Notes under the pieces: generated by a model
Database searches by the model: none
What the model was told of the DNA's origin: nothing
Seen by the model: only the letters and a program-made list of their open reading frames with translations
From: JAKAIY01 sp963809385
GTDB lineage: Bacteria > Chloroflexota > Ktedonobacteria > Ktedonobacterales > JADMIN01
Direction of reading: 5' to 3'
NCBI GenBank assembly: GCA_963809385.1
Contig: CAWEJL010000004.1
Location: forward strand, 248,001 to 312,000
DNA length: 64,000 nt
Made by a program: the position numbers and the translations under genes
Shown: positions 8,572-16,921 of the stretch, piece by piece
How the letters are laid out: every line of letters starts with the position of its first letter
Numbering within the stretch: position 1 is the stretch's first letter

Positions 8572-10065
8572 TCAGGTGATCATCTCGAAGATCGCTTCGA
8601 GGTTGCCGAAGCGCACGATGTCGCCGTGGCGCAGCCCTATTTGGCCCTTGACCTGTCGCCGGTTGACCCAGATGCCGTTCGAGCTGCCCACGTCCTCGAT
8701 GTACCACGTACCGCGCGCGAAGGACAGCCGCGCATGCATCCGTGAGACGGAACCATCCCCCAGGATCAGGTCATTGCCCGGGCCACGCCCAATCGTCGTA
8801 ACCCCCTGATGCAGCATGAGCGCGCGCCCGGCGAACTGGCCATTCTGAAAGACGAGGCGGCAGCGCAGCGGCCTGCCGGTCATCGCGTGGTAGGTATCCG
8901 CTGAAGCGCGCATGGATGAGCGGTCATAGCCGCAGGTGAGGCAGAAGCGAGCGAGGGGCGGATTCACAGCGCCACAGCGGAAACAATAGGCGTTCTCGCC
9001 CGCGCCGCTGTATGCGGGCGGCGCGACTGGAGCGGTAGCGGGTGGTCGTGGCCCCGGTGGGGCGGGGACGTACGCGGGTGGCGCCACGGGCGTGGCGTAT
9101 GCGGGTGGCGCGGCGGGCGCGACGGGCGTGGCCGCCGTGTAGATGGTGGCGGTTGGGCCGGCGCGCTGCGCCATCGGTGGACGCTCGGCCTGTACGAGTG
9201 TCTGCGCCAGCTCGGCGTGCGCCTGGCGCAGGTCCTGGGCCATTTCCGCCGCGCGGGCGTAGCGCGCGTTGGGGTCCTTGGCCATCGCTTTCAGGATGAT
9301 GCGCTCGACGACCTGCGGCGTTGAAGGCTCCAGTGAGCGCGGCAAAGGCGGCGGCGTCTCGCGGTGCTGGAGCATGATCGCGTCGCTCGAATCGCCCATA
9401 AATGGCAGCCGGCCCGTTACACACTCGAAGAGCACGACGCCCAGCGCGTAGATGTCCGAGCGCCCGTCCACTGGCCCGTTGGGGAATGTCTGTTCCGGCG
9501 CCATGTACTGCGGCGTACCCATCACCCCCGCGCCGCCAGCCATCGCGCCGCGATCGGCCAGTATCCGGGCGACGCCGAAATCCGAGAGCACCACCATGTT
9601 GAGCTCGCGCAACAGCATATTGCCCGGCTTCACGTCGAGGTGCGCCACGCCGCGTGTATGCGCGAAGTCGAGCGCCGTAGCCACCTGGTCGAGGATCGCG
9701 AGCGTCCAGAGCAGGTTGACGCGCTGGCTGGCCATGCGCGCCTTGACCATCTCGTCGCGCACGGAGCCGTGGGTGATGAGCTCCATGACCAGGAAGGCCC
9801 AGTCATGGTCCACACCGAAGTCGTGGATCGGCACGATGTAGGGGTGGGCGAGCTTGGCGATCAGCCGCGCCTCGGACTCGAAGAGGCGCAGGAACTCGAC
9901 CCGCCCTTGCCCGGCGCCGCGCGGGTCCTGCGTTGGAATGACCTTTATGGCGATATCGCGCGCAAGGGCTGGCTGATAGCCTCGATATACTTTCGCCATG
10001 CCGCCCACGCCAATGAGCGCCCGTACGCTATACTGGCCGAGTGTCCAGTCGCCGCCCACCGTCAT
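8572..10065 (-). CDS. Ser/Thr protein kinase with zinc ribbon and FHA domain
   Basis: A 497-residue soluble signalling kinase. The kinase domain (about 10-285) shows GVGGMAKV (19-26), the ATP-anchoring K41, catalytic HLDVKPGN (142-149), DFG (162-164) and APE (189-191). A Pro/Ala-rich linker (about 300-355) follows. Then comes a zinc ribbon C361-x2-C364...C375-x2-C378, and an FHA domain (about 402-497) with GRGPGNDL, SRMHA and SSNGIWVN, which binds phosphothreonine peptides. The catalytic loop reads HLD rather than HRD, so it is a non-RD kinase, probably not dependent on activation-loop phosphorylation. There is no transmembrane segment, unlike many bacterial PknB-type kinases. The FHA domain could read its own phosphorylation or recruit a phosphorylated partner. 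GGAGGT precedes the ATG. Confidence 0.93.
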   Translation of the reverse strand: MTVGGDWTLGQYSVRALIGVGGMAKVYRGYQPALARDIAIKVIPTQDPRGAGQGRVEFLRLFESEARLIAKLAHPYIVPIHDFGVDHDWAFLVMELITHGSVRDEMVKARMASQRVNLLWTLAILDQVATALDFAHTRGVAHLDVKPGNMLLRELNMVVLSDFGVARILADRGAMAGGAGVMGTPQYMAPEQTFPNGPVDGRSDIYALGVVLFECVTGRLPFMGDSSDAIMLQHRETPPPLPRSLEPSTPQVVERIILKAMAKDPNARYARAAEMAQDLRQAHAELAQTLVQAERPPMAQRAGPTATIYTAATPVAPAAPPAYATPVAPPAYVPAPPGPRPPATAPVAPPAYSGAGENAYCFRCGAVNPPLARFCLTCGYDRSSMRASADTYHAMTGRPLRCRLVFQNGQFAGRALMLHQGVTTIGRGPGNDLILGDGSVSRMHARLSFARGTWYIEDVGSSNGIWVNRRQVKGQIGLRHGDIVRFGNLEAIFEMIT

Positions 10066-10209
10066 GCGTACCTCCAGCCCGCCCCTGGCCCGCTTCCCTA
10101 GCGCGCGTCCCTGACCGCGTGGCCCACCAGTGAGAGGATTATACCGCCTCTATCGTTCATTGGCGCACTGTGTATGCAAGGAGCCGTACCCTCCCCGTTC
10201 GCCCCTGCT

Positions 10210-11502
10210 CTAAAGACGCCAGGATGGGCCGTCTGTTCCATCCACACGGGCCAGCCCCAGCAGCGCGCGCCCGGAGCCAGCGACGCCCCGGCGCTGGATC
10301 AGCGCGCGGAATCCACCCAGCCCGTGGGGATTGAGCAGCGTCGCGACCGCGTTGCGCAGGGCGGCGCGGCGCAGGTATTCAGCCTGGCCACGGTCGGTAT
10401 GACGCTCGCTATCGGCGTGGGGAAAGAGGCGCGCCGATAGCGTCTCCGCCTCCTCGCGCACGCCCAGCGCCGTCAGCAGCGCCGCCTGGGTGGTGAGCCC
10501 CGCGACGCGCAGGCCCCCCTCGCGTCCGGCGCGGGCCAGCGCGGTGAAGTTGACGTGGGCGGTGATGTCCTGCGCGCCGGGGGCGGCGAGCGGGCGCTCG
10601 CTGAGCCGGTGGCGCGCGTAGCCCATCAGCGTGCCGCGCCGCCGGTCGCGGGTGTAGAGCCGCCGGGCGGTGTCGCCGTAGTCTATCGTCAGGACGAAGC
10701 CGCGCCCCAACGCCCCGGCGACCTCGCCCATCCAGTCCTCGGCGGCAAGGCAGACCTCGGCGCGCCAGCCGTCGGGGTAGCCGCGCCAGGGGACGCCGTA
10801 GCGGTCGAGATAGCCCGCCACCCGTTCGGATGAGGGCGCGCCCAGCCGCTCCACCAGCCGCTCGCCGTCCTCCGCGATGGTAACGTAGACCTCGGCCAGC
10901 GCGCCTTCCCGCGCCTCGACGACATGGACCGGCAGCGCGTCCACCAGCTCATTCGAGACGACGCAGCCAGTGATGGCGCGCTCGCCGCCGTCCGTCACCT
11001 CCGCCAGATCGCCCAGCCAGCGCACGCCGTCAGTGGGGGCCGGGATGTGCGCCAGCTCCTCCGCCAGACGGCGCTGGCGCGCGGCGCGCAGGGGTGAATC
11101 CGCCGGGGCGCGGTCGAGCAGGGTGTAGCGCAGGGCGGTGGCCCAGTCCGCGTCCAGCGCGACGGCGTAGCGCCAGACGGAGGCGGCCAGCAGCCCGCGC
11201 CCGGCGCCCGGCTCGATGACATCGAAGCGCGCCGGGCGGCCCATCAACTCCCACATCTGGTGGAGCTGGCGCGCGATGGCCCAGCCCCAGAGCGGGCTGA
11301 CATCGCCACTGGTGAAGAAATCGCCCGCCCATCCCACCGGCTCGCGCCCGCTCCCGCCGCCCGCGTAGTAGCCGAGCGTGGGATGGTAGAGCGCCAGCTC
11401 CATGTAGCGGGCGAAGGTCAGCGGCCCCTCGCGGCGTATCTCCTCGCGAATGATCGCCGCCAGATCGCCTGTCTCCTGGCCTTCCCGCGCCGCGTCGCTC
11501 AC
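10210..11502 (-). CDS. MidA/NDUFAF7-family SAM-dependent methyltransferase
   Basis: A 430-residue protein of the family that includes the mitochondrial complex I assembly methyltransferase NDUFAF7, which methylates an arginine of a complex I subunit. Family blocks are clear: GPLTFARYMELALYHPTLGYY near the N-terminus, GDFFTSGDVSPLWGWAIARQ, and the SAM loop FDVIEPGAGRGLLA, with DYG (FVLTIDYGDTARR) further on. The start is GTG, with GGAG 4 bases upstream. In bacteria the substrate is unproven; no nuo genes lie in this window. It is followed at 144 bp by the kinase gene on the same strand. Confidence 0.85.
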   Translation of the reverse strand: MSDAAREGQETGDLAAIIREEIRREGPLTFARYMELALYHPTLGYYAGGGSGREPVGWAGDFFTSGDVSPLWGWAIARQLHQMWELMGRPARFDVIEPGAGRGLLAASVWRYAVALDADWATALRYTLLDRAPADSPLRAARQRRLAEELAHIPAPTDGVRWLGDLAEVTDGGERAITGCVVSNELVDALPVHVVEAREGALAEVYVTIAEDGERLVERLGAPSSERVAGYLDRYGVPWRGYPDGWRAEVCLAAEDWMGEVAGALGRGFVLTIDYGDTARRLYTRDRRRGTLMGYARHRLSERPLAAPGAQDITAHVNFTALARAGREGGLRVAGLTTQAALLTALGVREEAETLSARLFPHADSERHTDRGQAEYLRRAALRNAVATLLNPHGLGGFRALIQRRGVAGSGRALLGLARVDGTDGPSWRL

Positions 11503-11827
11503 CGGCTCCGTCCTCTCATCTCCTGGCGCCCCCTCTCATCTCACCATCGCGGCCATGAATGGCCGTCGCACGGCGTGGGGGATGAATCTCATCGTAGTCA
11601 TACGGGCATGTATGCCTCAGTCCGCGCGCTCCGGCCCATTTATGGCCGAGAGCATGTCGCTCCGCCGTATGTGTTGCGGGAGCGTGCGCGCGCGCTGCTA
11701 CAATGCTAGCGCCGCCCGCAGCGCGCGGTCTGCCCAACATCAACGTCTTACCCAGTGTATCCCGGCGCCTCCATGCTCTGTACGCGCGGTGGCCTCCCGG
11801 TCGCGACAACGATAGAGGATATGCGCC
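11503..11827 (+). promoter_or_regulatory. Divergent region with a sigma-70 promoter for lipA
   Basis: TTGCGG (11674-11679) and TACAAT (11697-11702) are 17 bp apart and about 125 bp before lipA. The rest of this 325-bp region between the methyltransferase gene and lipA shows no further gene or repeat. Confidence 0.6.
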
Positions 11828-12724
11828 ATGGCTGTCACCCCTGAGTCCACACCCCGCCCCGACTGGCTGCGGGTTCGTCTTCCGGCCGGACAGAACTATG
11901 AGGATCTGAAGACGCTGATGCGCAGCAAGTCGCTGCACACCGTCTGTGAGGAGGCGCGCTGCCCGAATATGGGCGAGTGCTGGGCGCACCGCACGGCGAC
12001 CTTCATGATCCTGGGCAGCGTCTGCACGCGCAGCTGCGGCTTCTGCGCCGTGGCGACGGGCCGCCCGATGGCGCTGGACTGGGAAGAGCCGCGCCGCGTG
12101 GCCGAGGCGGTGGCGCGCATGGAGCTGCGGCATGTGGTGGTGACCTCGGTCAACCGCGACGAGCTGCGCGATGGCGGCGCGACGCTCTTCGCGTCCACAA
12201 TCCGCTGGATCCGCCGGCTGAATCCCGACTGCGCGATCGAGGTGCTGACGCCAGACTTCAAGGGGTCGCGCGAGGCGCTGAAGGTCGTGATGGACGCCAG
12301 GCCCAGCGTCTTCAACCACAACATCGAGACCGTTCCCCGGCTCTACAAGCGCGTCCGCCCCCAGGCGGTCTACGAGCGCTCGCTGGATACCCTGACGATG
12401 GCCCGTGAGCTACGCCCGGAGACGCCCGTGAAGACAGGCTTCATGCTGGGCCTGGGCGAGACGCATGACGAGATCGTGGACACGCTGCGCGACCTGAAGG
12501 CGCGCGAGATCGACATCGTCACCATCGGCCAGTACCTGCGGCCCACGCTCGACCACCTGCCGATCGAGCGCTACTACACACCCGCCGAGTTCCGCGAGTA
12601 CGCGCGCATCGGCAAGGAGCTGGGGCTGCGGCATGTGGAGAGCGGCCCGCTGGTACGCAGCTCCTACCACGCCTGGGACCAGCTCCAGGCCGCCGAGGCG
12701 TCGGCGCCTACCACCACGCGCTAG
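11828..12724 (+). CDS. lipA: Lipoyl synthase
   Basis: This radical-SAM enzyme inserts two sulfurs into protein-bound octanoate to make lipoate, needed by pyruvate and oxoglutarate dehydrogenases and the glycine cleavage system. The 298-residue product has both iron-sulfur sites: the auxiliary cluster C40-x4-C45-x5-C51 and the radical-SAM C66-x3-C70-x2-C73. Near the C-terminus RSSYHA supplies the conserved Arg-Ser-Ser-Tyr serine ligand of the auxiliary cluster. Length is normal. GAGGA lies 8 bases before the ATG and a good promoter is at 11674-11702. No lipB or lipoylated-complex gene is adjacent. Confidence 0.97.
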   Translation: MAVTPESTPRPDWLRVRLPAGQNYEDLKTLMRSKSLHTVCEEARCPNMGECWAHRTATFMILGSVCTRSCGFCAVATGRPMALDWEEPRRVAEAVARMELRHVVVTSVNRDELRDGGATLFASTIRWIRRLNPDCAIEVLTPDFKGSREALKVVMDARPSVFNHNIETVPRLYKRVRPQAVYERSLDTLTMARELRPETPVKTGFMLGLGETHDEIVDTLRDLKAREIDIVTIGQYLRPTLDHLPIERYYTPAEFREYARIGKELGLRHVESGPLVRSSYHAWDQLQAAEASAPTTTR

Positions 12725-12730
12725 CGAGCG

Positions 12731-13459
12731 CTACGCGGCGCGACCCACGACCAGCACAATGCCATTGGCCACGAGCTGGCTGGCCAGCCGCAGCACGAGC
12801 AGCTCCTGCTCGCCCATGCGCTGGCTAATGCCTAGCAGCGAGGTGCGGCCATCCACGTAGGTCAGCAGGCGCCAGTGCTCGCGGGTGATGCGGATCGCGT
12901 CGCCCTCGGGGTCCACCTCGGCGAAGTCCACCACCATCTCGGGCGAGAGCGGCGGCGGCGTGCGGGAGACGGTCTCGCGCAGGCGTAGCTGGGCCTGATC
13001 AACCAGCGTGCTGACGTTGAGCAGGGTAGCGACCCGGCCAGCGGGGATGACGGCGCCATCCTCAAAGAGGAAGTCACCTTCGGGCCAGGTGAAGGCGGTG
13101 GCAAGCAAGGTAACCGCGTCGTCAACTGCCCAGGAGCGCAACTGGTCCTGCCGCAGCGCCCCGCCGCGAATCAGCATCTGCACCGCTTGTGAGTCCGTCA
13201 TCGCGCGGACCTGGGTGACGCTGGCGCCGGTCGCGCGCTCGAAGTCGTCGGGGCTGATGAGGCGGGCGCGCAGGAACTGCTCGGCCAGGGGCGTGTCGCC
13301 GCCGGGCCGCGAGAGTAACGCCCACTGCCCGCTGGTGAAGTAAATCGCCCCTTCCTGGCCGCCATAGGCCAGGCGCAGGCGGCCTGTCCGCTGCTCGCTC
13401 TCGATCGAGCGCAGGACGGTTGGCAGCGCGAACTGGCGCAAATTCCCCATCAGCGGCAT
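12731..13459 (-). CDS. DUF4388 domain protein
   Basis: A 242-residue soluble protein. The N-terminal 100 residues (GNLRQFALPTVLRSIESEQR, then TGRLRL and GAIYFTSG) match the DUF4388 pattern found in PatA-like and gliding or signalling proteins. The C-terminal half ends in a winged-helix-like segment (WRLLTYVDGRTSLLGISQRM) seen in the same families. The molecular role is unknown; these domains often accompany response regulators or small GTPase systems. GGAGGGG precedes the start. It converges on lipA with only 6 bp between the genes and no terminator visible. Confidence 0.75.
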   Translation of the reverse strand: MPLMGNLRQFALPTVLRSIESEQRTGRLRLAYGGQEGAIYFTSGQWALLSRPGGDTPLAEQFLRARLISPDDFERATGASVTQVRAMTDSQAVQMLIRGGALRQDQLRSWAVDDAVTLLATAFTWPEGDFLFEDGAVIPAGRVATLLNVSTLVDQAQLRLRETVSRTPPPLSPEMVVDFAEVDPEGDAIRITREHWRLLTYVDGRTSLLGISQRMGEQELLVLRLASQLVANGIVLVVGRAA

Positions 13460-13843
13460 ACGTTTGGCCCCTCCGGATTATCTCAGGCTAGCCGGGTTTC
13501 GCTGGCGCGCTGATGGCGAGCGGCTCCCTTGCTCACCTGCCAATACGCGCCCCCGGCCCCATGTCTCATCCAGTGGACGAGTATACCGCATCCGGGCGCT
13601 GGTGGGGCAGTCCGGCATGCGAAGGCGGCAGGGTGATATCAAAGTCGCAATGGCACGACGCCCGGCGAGCGGGGACCCGCGCAGGCGGGTCTTGTGGCGG
13701 CTCGCCGCCTTGAGGCGCGAATTTATTCGCCCGCTCGCTCCGCCACAGAGACATCGACATCGCCCTGGCGCAGGCGGGCCGCCCCTGGGGAGGAGCGACC
13801 CGTTTTCGGTGATGGTAGGGCTAGGCGAGTACGCGGAGCGGTC
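13460..13843. other. Non-coding gap with an interrupted dyad
   Basis: Between the DUF4388 gene and the 3' end of the EF-G-like gene there is no convincing gene. TGTGGCGG (13693-13700) pairs with CCGCCACA (13740-13747), and inside them GCGAAT/ATTCGC (13717-13730) forms a tight dyad. It has no U tract. It could end the EF-G-like transcript or act as an operator; I cannot tell. Confidence 0.35.
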
Positions 13844-15895
13844 TCAGTGGGCGCTCTGCTTCTCCGCCAGCTCTTTCTTGTGGGCCTCGATGATGCCCTG
13901 CTGGACGCTGGAGGGGACCTCCTCGTAGCCAGCAAGCTCCATCGTAAAGTGGGCGCGGCCCTGGGTGATGCTGCGCAGGTCGGTGGCGTAGCGCAGCATC
14001 TCAGCCATCGGCACCTGGGCGCTGATGCGCTCCATGCCCGGCCCGGCGGGCTCCATGCCGAGGATGCGGGCGCGCTTGGTGTTGAGGTCGGAGCTGATGT
14101 CGCCCATGTTCTCGTCAGGCGCGGTGATGGTGACGTTCATGATCGGCTCCAGCAACGTGGGGTTGGCCTGCGCCACCGCCTCCTTCATGCCCAGCCGCGC
14201 GGCGATCTCGAACGCCTGCGACGACGAGTCCACGTCGTGGTACTTGCCGTCCACCAGCATCACATGCACATGCACCATCGGGTAGCCCGCCAGGAAGCCC
14301 TCGCGCAGCGACTCCGCGACGCCCTTCTCGACGCCCGGCACATACTCCCGCGGCACGACGCCGCCGACGATCTTGTTCTCGAAGACGTAGTCCTTCTCGA
14401 CCTCCGGCAGCGGCTCGACCTCCAGCCAGACATCACCGAACTGGCCGTGGCCGCCGGTCTGCTTCTTGTGGCGGCCTTCAGCCTTCGCCCGCTTGCGGAT
14501 CGTCTCGCGGTACGGCACGCGCCGCTCGCGCTTGATGACCTCCACGCCGAAGCGGCGCTGCATGCGCTCCAGGGCGATCTCGATGTGCGATTCGCCCATG
14601 CCGGAGACGAGCGTCTCAGCGGTGAGCGGGTCGCGGCTGACGTGCAGCGAGGGGTCTTCCTCACCCAGACGGACGAGCGCCACGCCCATCTTATCCAGGT
14701 CGCTCTGGGTCTTGGGGAAGACCGCCGCCGTATACTCTGGATCCGGGACGTGGATGGGGTCTTGCCTGGGGCAATCCCTGGCGCCGAGCGTGTTGCCGGT
14801 GTGGGTCTTGCTCAGCTTGACCACCGCGCCGATATCACCCGCGTGAATCTCGGCGACCGGCTCCTGGGATTTGCCGCGCATCATCAGGATCTGGCCCAGC
14901 CGCTCGTCAGTCGCGGTATCCACGTTGAAGACGTGCGCGTCGCTCTTGAGCGTCCCGCTGTAGACGCGGAAGTAGCTGTAGGTGCCTTTCTGCGGGTCTA
15001 CGATAGTCTTGAAGACGAAGGCGCAGGGCTGGTCGTCGCTCAAGCCGGCGCCGGAACGCTCCGCCGCTGAGGGCAAGTAGTCCGTGATGGCGTCGAGCAG
15101 GTTCTGGACACCGATATTCTTTGCCGCCGAGCCAGCCAGGACGGGCGCCAGCGCGCCTGCGGCGACAGCGGCGCGCACGGCGTGGCGTAGCTCGGCTTCG
15201 GTGATCTCCTCGCCTTCGAGGTACTTGCTCATCAGGTCGTCATCGGACTCGACGGCGACCTCGACCAGCTTGTCGCGGTACTGGCTGATGATGTCGCGCA
15301 CCTCCGCTGGGACCTCGCGCTCGCTCACCTTGTCGGCGGCGTAGCTGTACGCCTTGCCAGAGATGAGGTCCACGACGCCAGTAAATCCGGCGGCCTGTCC
15401 GATGGGGACCGTCAGCGGGGCGGCCTTGGAGCCGAAGCGCGCGCGCAGGGAGTCGAGCGCGCGGTCGTAGCTCGTGTTCTCGCGGTCGAGCTTGTTGACG
15501 AAGATCAGGCGGGGCAGGTCGTGCTCGTCAGCATAGCCCCACACTAGCTCCGCGCCGACCTCAACGCCTTTTTCGGCGGAGACCACAAGCACGGCGGCGT
15601 CGGCTACGCGCAGCCCGGCCATGACTTCGCCCACGAAGTCCGCATAGCCGGGAGTGTCGAGGAAGGTGATCTTGGTGTCACGCCACTCCAGCGGGAGCGG
15701 AGTGAGATTGATGGACATGCGGCGCTTCTGCTCGTCGGGGTCGTAGTCGGAGACCGACGAGCCTTCGTCTACTCTACCCTGGCGGGCGCCGGCGCCTGCG
15801 TCGTAGAGCGCCGCGTCTACGAGCGAAGTCTTTCCGGCCCCGCCATGTGCGATGACGGCGACATTCCGAATACTATCAGCGTTGAAGACTCTCAT
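13844..15895 (-). CDS. Elongation factor G-like GTPase (EF-G2 type)
   Basis: A 683-residue translational GTPase. The G1 loop reads AHGGAGKTSL rather than the AHIDAGKT of canonical EF-G. DTPGYADF is G3 and VNKLDREN is G4. Domains II to V follow in order, ending in the EF-G C-terminal fold. The altered G1 and the short G-prime region place it in the EF-G-like group (often annotated fusA2), whose members generally cannot replace EF-G and whose role is unsettled. No ribosomal protein or tuf gene is adjacent, which also argues against the main EF-G. The start is ATG at 15895 with GAGAG upstream. Confidence 0.85.
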   Translation of the reverse strand: MRVFNADSIRNVAVIAHGGAGKTSLVDAALYDAGAGARQGRVDEGSSVSDYDPDEQKRRMSINLTPLPLEWRDTKITFLDTPGYADFVGEVMAGLRVADAAVLVVSAEKGVEVGAELVWGYADEHDLPRLIFVNKLDRENTSYDRALDSLRARFGSKAAPLTVPIGQAAGFTGVVDLISGKAYSYAADKVSEREVPAEVRDIISQYRDKLVEVAVESDDDLMSKYLEGEEITEAELRHAVRAAVAAGALAPVLAGSAAKNIGVQNLLDAITDYLPSAAERSGAGLSDDQPCAFVFKTIVDPQKGTYSYFRVYSGTLKSDAHVFNVDTATDERLGQILMMRGKSQEPVAEIHAGDIGAVVKLSKTHTGNTLGARDCPRQDPIHVPDPEYTAAVFPKTQSDLDKMGVALVRLGEEDPSLHVSRDPLTAETLVSGMGESHIEIALERMQRRFGVEVIKRERRVPYRETIRKRAKAEGRHKKQTGGHGQFGDVWLEVEPLPEVEKDYVFENKIVGGVVPREYVPGVEKGVAESLREGFLAGYPMVHVHVMLVDGKYHDVDSSSQAFEIAARLGMKEAVAQANPTLLEPIMNVTITAPDENMGDISSDLNTKRARILGMEPAGPGMERISAQVPMAEMLRYATDLRSITQGRAHFTMELAGYEEVPSSVQQGIIEAHKKELAEKQSAH

Positions 15896-16529
15896 ACCAG
15901 GCTCTCTACTTCCTGCCGCGAAGGATCGCGGCCCTTGGCGCGCGGCCTCATCGTCGCGCGCATTGCCGCCGGCCTGTAGGCCGGCACGCGCTCGCTACCT
16001 GGTAGCCCACAAAATCAGCGTGGGTCTCGGGCGCTAGACTAGAAGGGAAGTGTTGAGGCGTGATGGCGGGTCACAGAGGGGGTGGCGCCACACTCAAGGT
16101 CAGGCAGGCGTCGTCGCGGGTTCGCGCCACGCATCGCCTCCTTCCCAGGGAAAACCGGCAATCTCACAGAGCGGCGCGGCGACCGTGCGCGGGGATGCGC
16201 CGGGTGGGCGCCGTCTCTTGTGTGCTGAGTATGGTACACGACGCGCGCCGAAAGGGAAAGGACCATTTCGCCGCGCGCTCATTCTTATGTACGAGCCAGC
16301 GCGCGGTGTGGCGCATATGGAGCATCACGATTGGGTCACGCGGCGAAGCGAAGAAAACGAAGAAGAAAGAAAAACGGCGTGAGATACGCCAGGTGACGCC
16401 TCAGCGAAGTCTTTGTGCCACCGATAAGAAGCCTCGTGACCACGCTGTGATGGTGACATACCACTGATAGCCGTATACGCGCATCTCTCAGAGGATGACG
16501 CTCATAGACCCATAGACAGGAGGATTATC
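15896..16529. other. Divergent intergenic region with a perfect hairpin
   Basis: This 634-bp gap lies between the EF-G-like gene (minus) and the Sm-like gene (plus). A perfect hairpin GCCGGCC-TGTA-GGCCGGC is at 15968-15985, in the minus-strand leader. Several frames are open (for example 16050-16382) but none has a start signal or recognisable protein. An A-rich stretch lies at about 16339-16380. Confidence 0.4.
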
Positions 16530-16748
16530 ATGGCGGAAGCGATAAGCGCGGTCAAATTCGACTTTCTCGCGGAGTCGCACGGCAAGCGTGTGATTATCGA
16601 GACAGCTGCTACGCAGCCCACACTCCAGCCCGAGCGGTATGCCGGCGTCCTCGAGGAGGTCTATGACGACAGCCTGCTCATCAGACCCGACAATGGACGC
16701 CTCACGCTCATCTACAAGCAAGCCATCGTGAGCGTCACTCAGGCGTAA
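16530..16748 (+). CDS. Small Sm-fold (Hfq-like) protein
   Basis: A 72-residue protein. It starts with a short helix (ISAVKFDFLAESHGKR), then shows a five-strand pattern: VIIET, YAGVLEEVYDDSLLIRP, LTLIYKQAIVSV. The end, LIYKQAIVSV, closely mirrors the Hfq Sm2 motif (YKHAIST). The G-x-L-x-x-x-x-D-x-x-L-L-I block mirrors Sm1. Size and order fit Hfq, with about eight extra residues (around ATQPTLQPE) in the first loop. Hfq binds small RNAs and mRNAs as a hexamer; whether this protein does is unknown. AGGAGG sits 7 bases before the ATG, so it is well translated. A shared hairpin follows. Sequence identity to Hfq is too low for me to name the gene. Confidence 0.6.
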   Translation: MAEAISAVKFDFLAESHGKRVIIETAATQPTLQPERYAGVLEEVYDDSLLIRPDNGRLTLIYKQAIVSVTQA

Positions 16749-16819
16749 ACAGGGGCACGCGCCGGCTCCCGACTATGTACCCAACGATCAACGCCGTTGG
16801 GGATGATTCAGAATACGAA

Positions 16820-16850
16820 AGCGCGCCCCACCGGATGGGTGGGACGCGCT
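16820..16850. terminator. Bidirectional terminator between the Sm-like gene and groEL
   Basis: Arms AGCGCGCCCCACC and GGTGGGACGCGCT pair around a short loop with one mismatch. CTCTCTGT follows on the plus strand, and TTCGTATTC follows on the minus strand. Confidence 0.7.
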
Positions 16851-16921
16851 CTCTGTGGATTGGGATGCGCTCGCGCCGGGATGACTCCCGGCCCGCTTGG
16901 CCTGATACTGGCTGGTAGAGC

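Noticed and set aside
13694..15070. 458-codon plus-strand open frame opposite the EF-G-like gene
   Set aside because: It is the complement of a well-supported gene, is rich in residues produced by antisense GC-biased codons, and has no ribosome site or family features.
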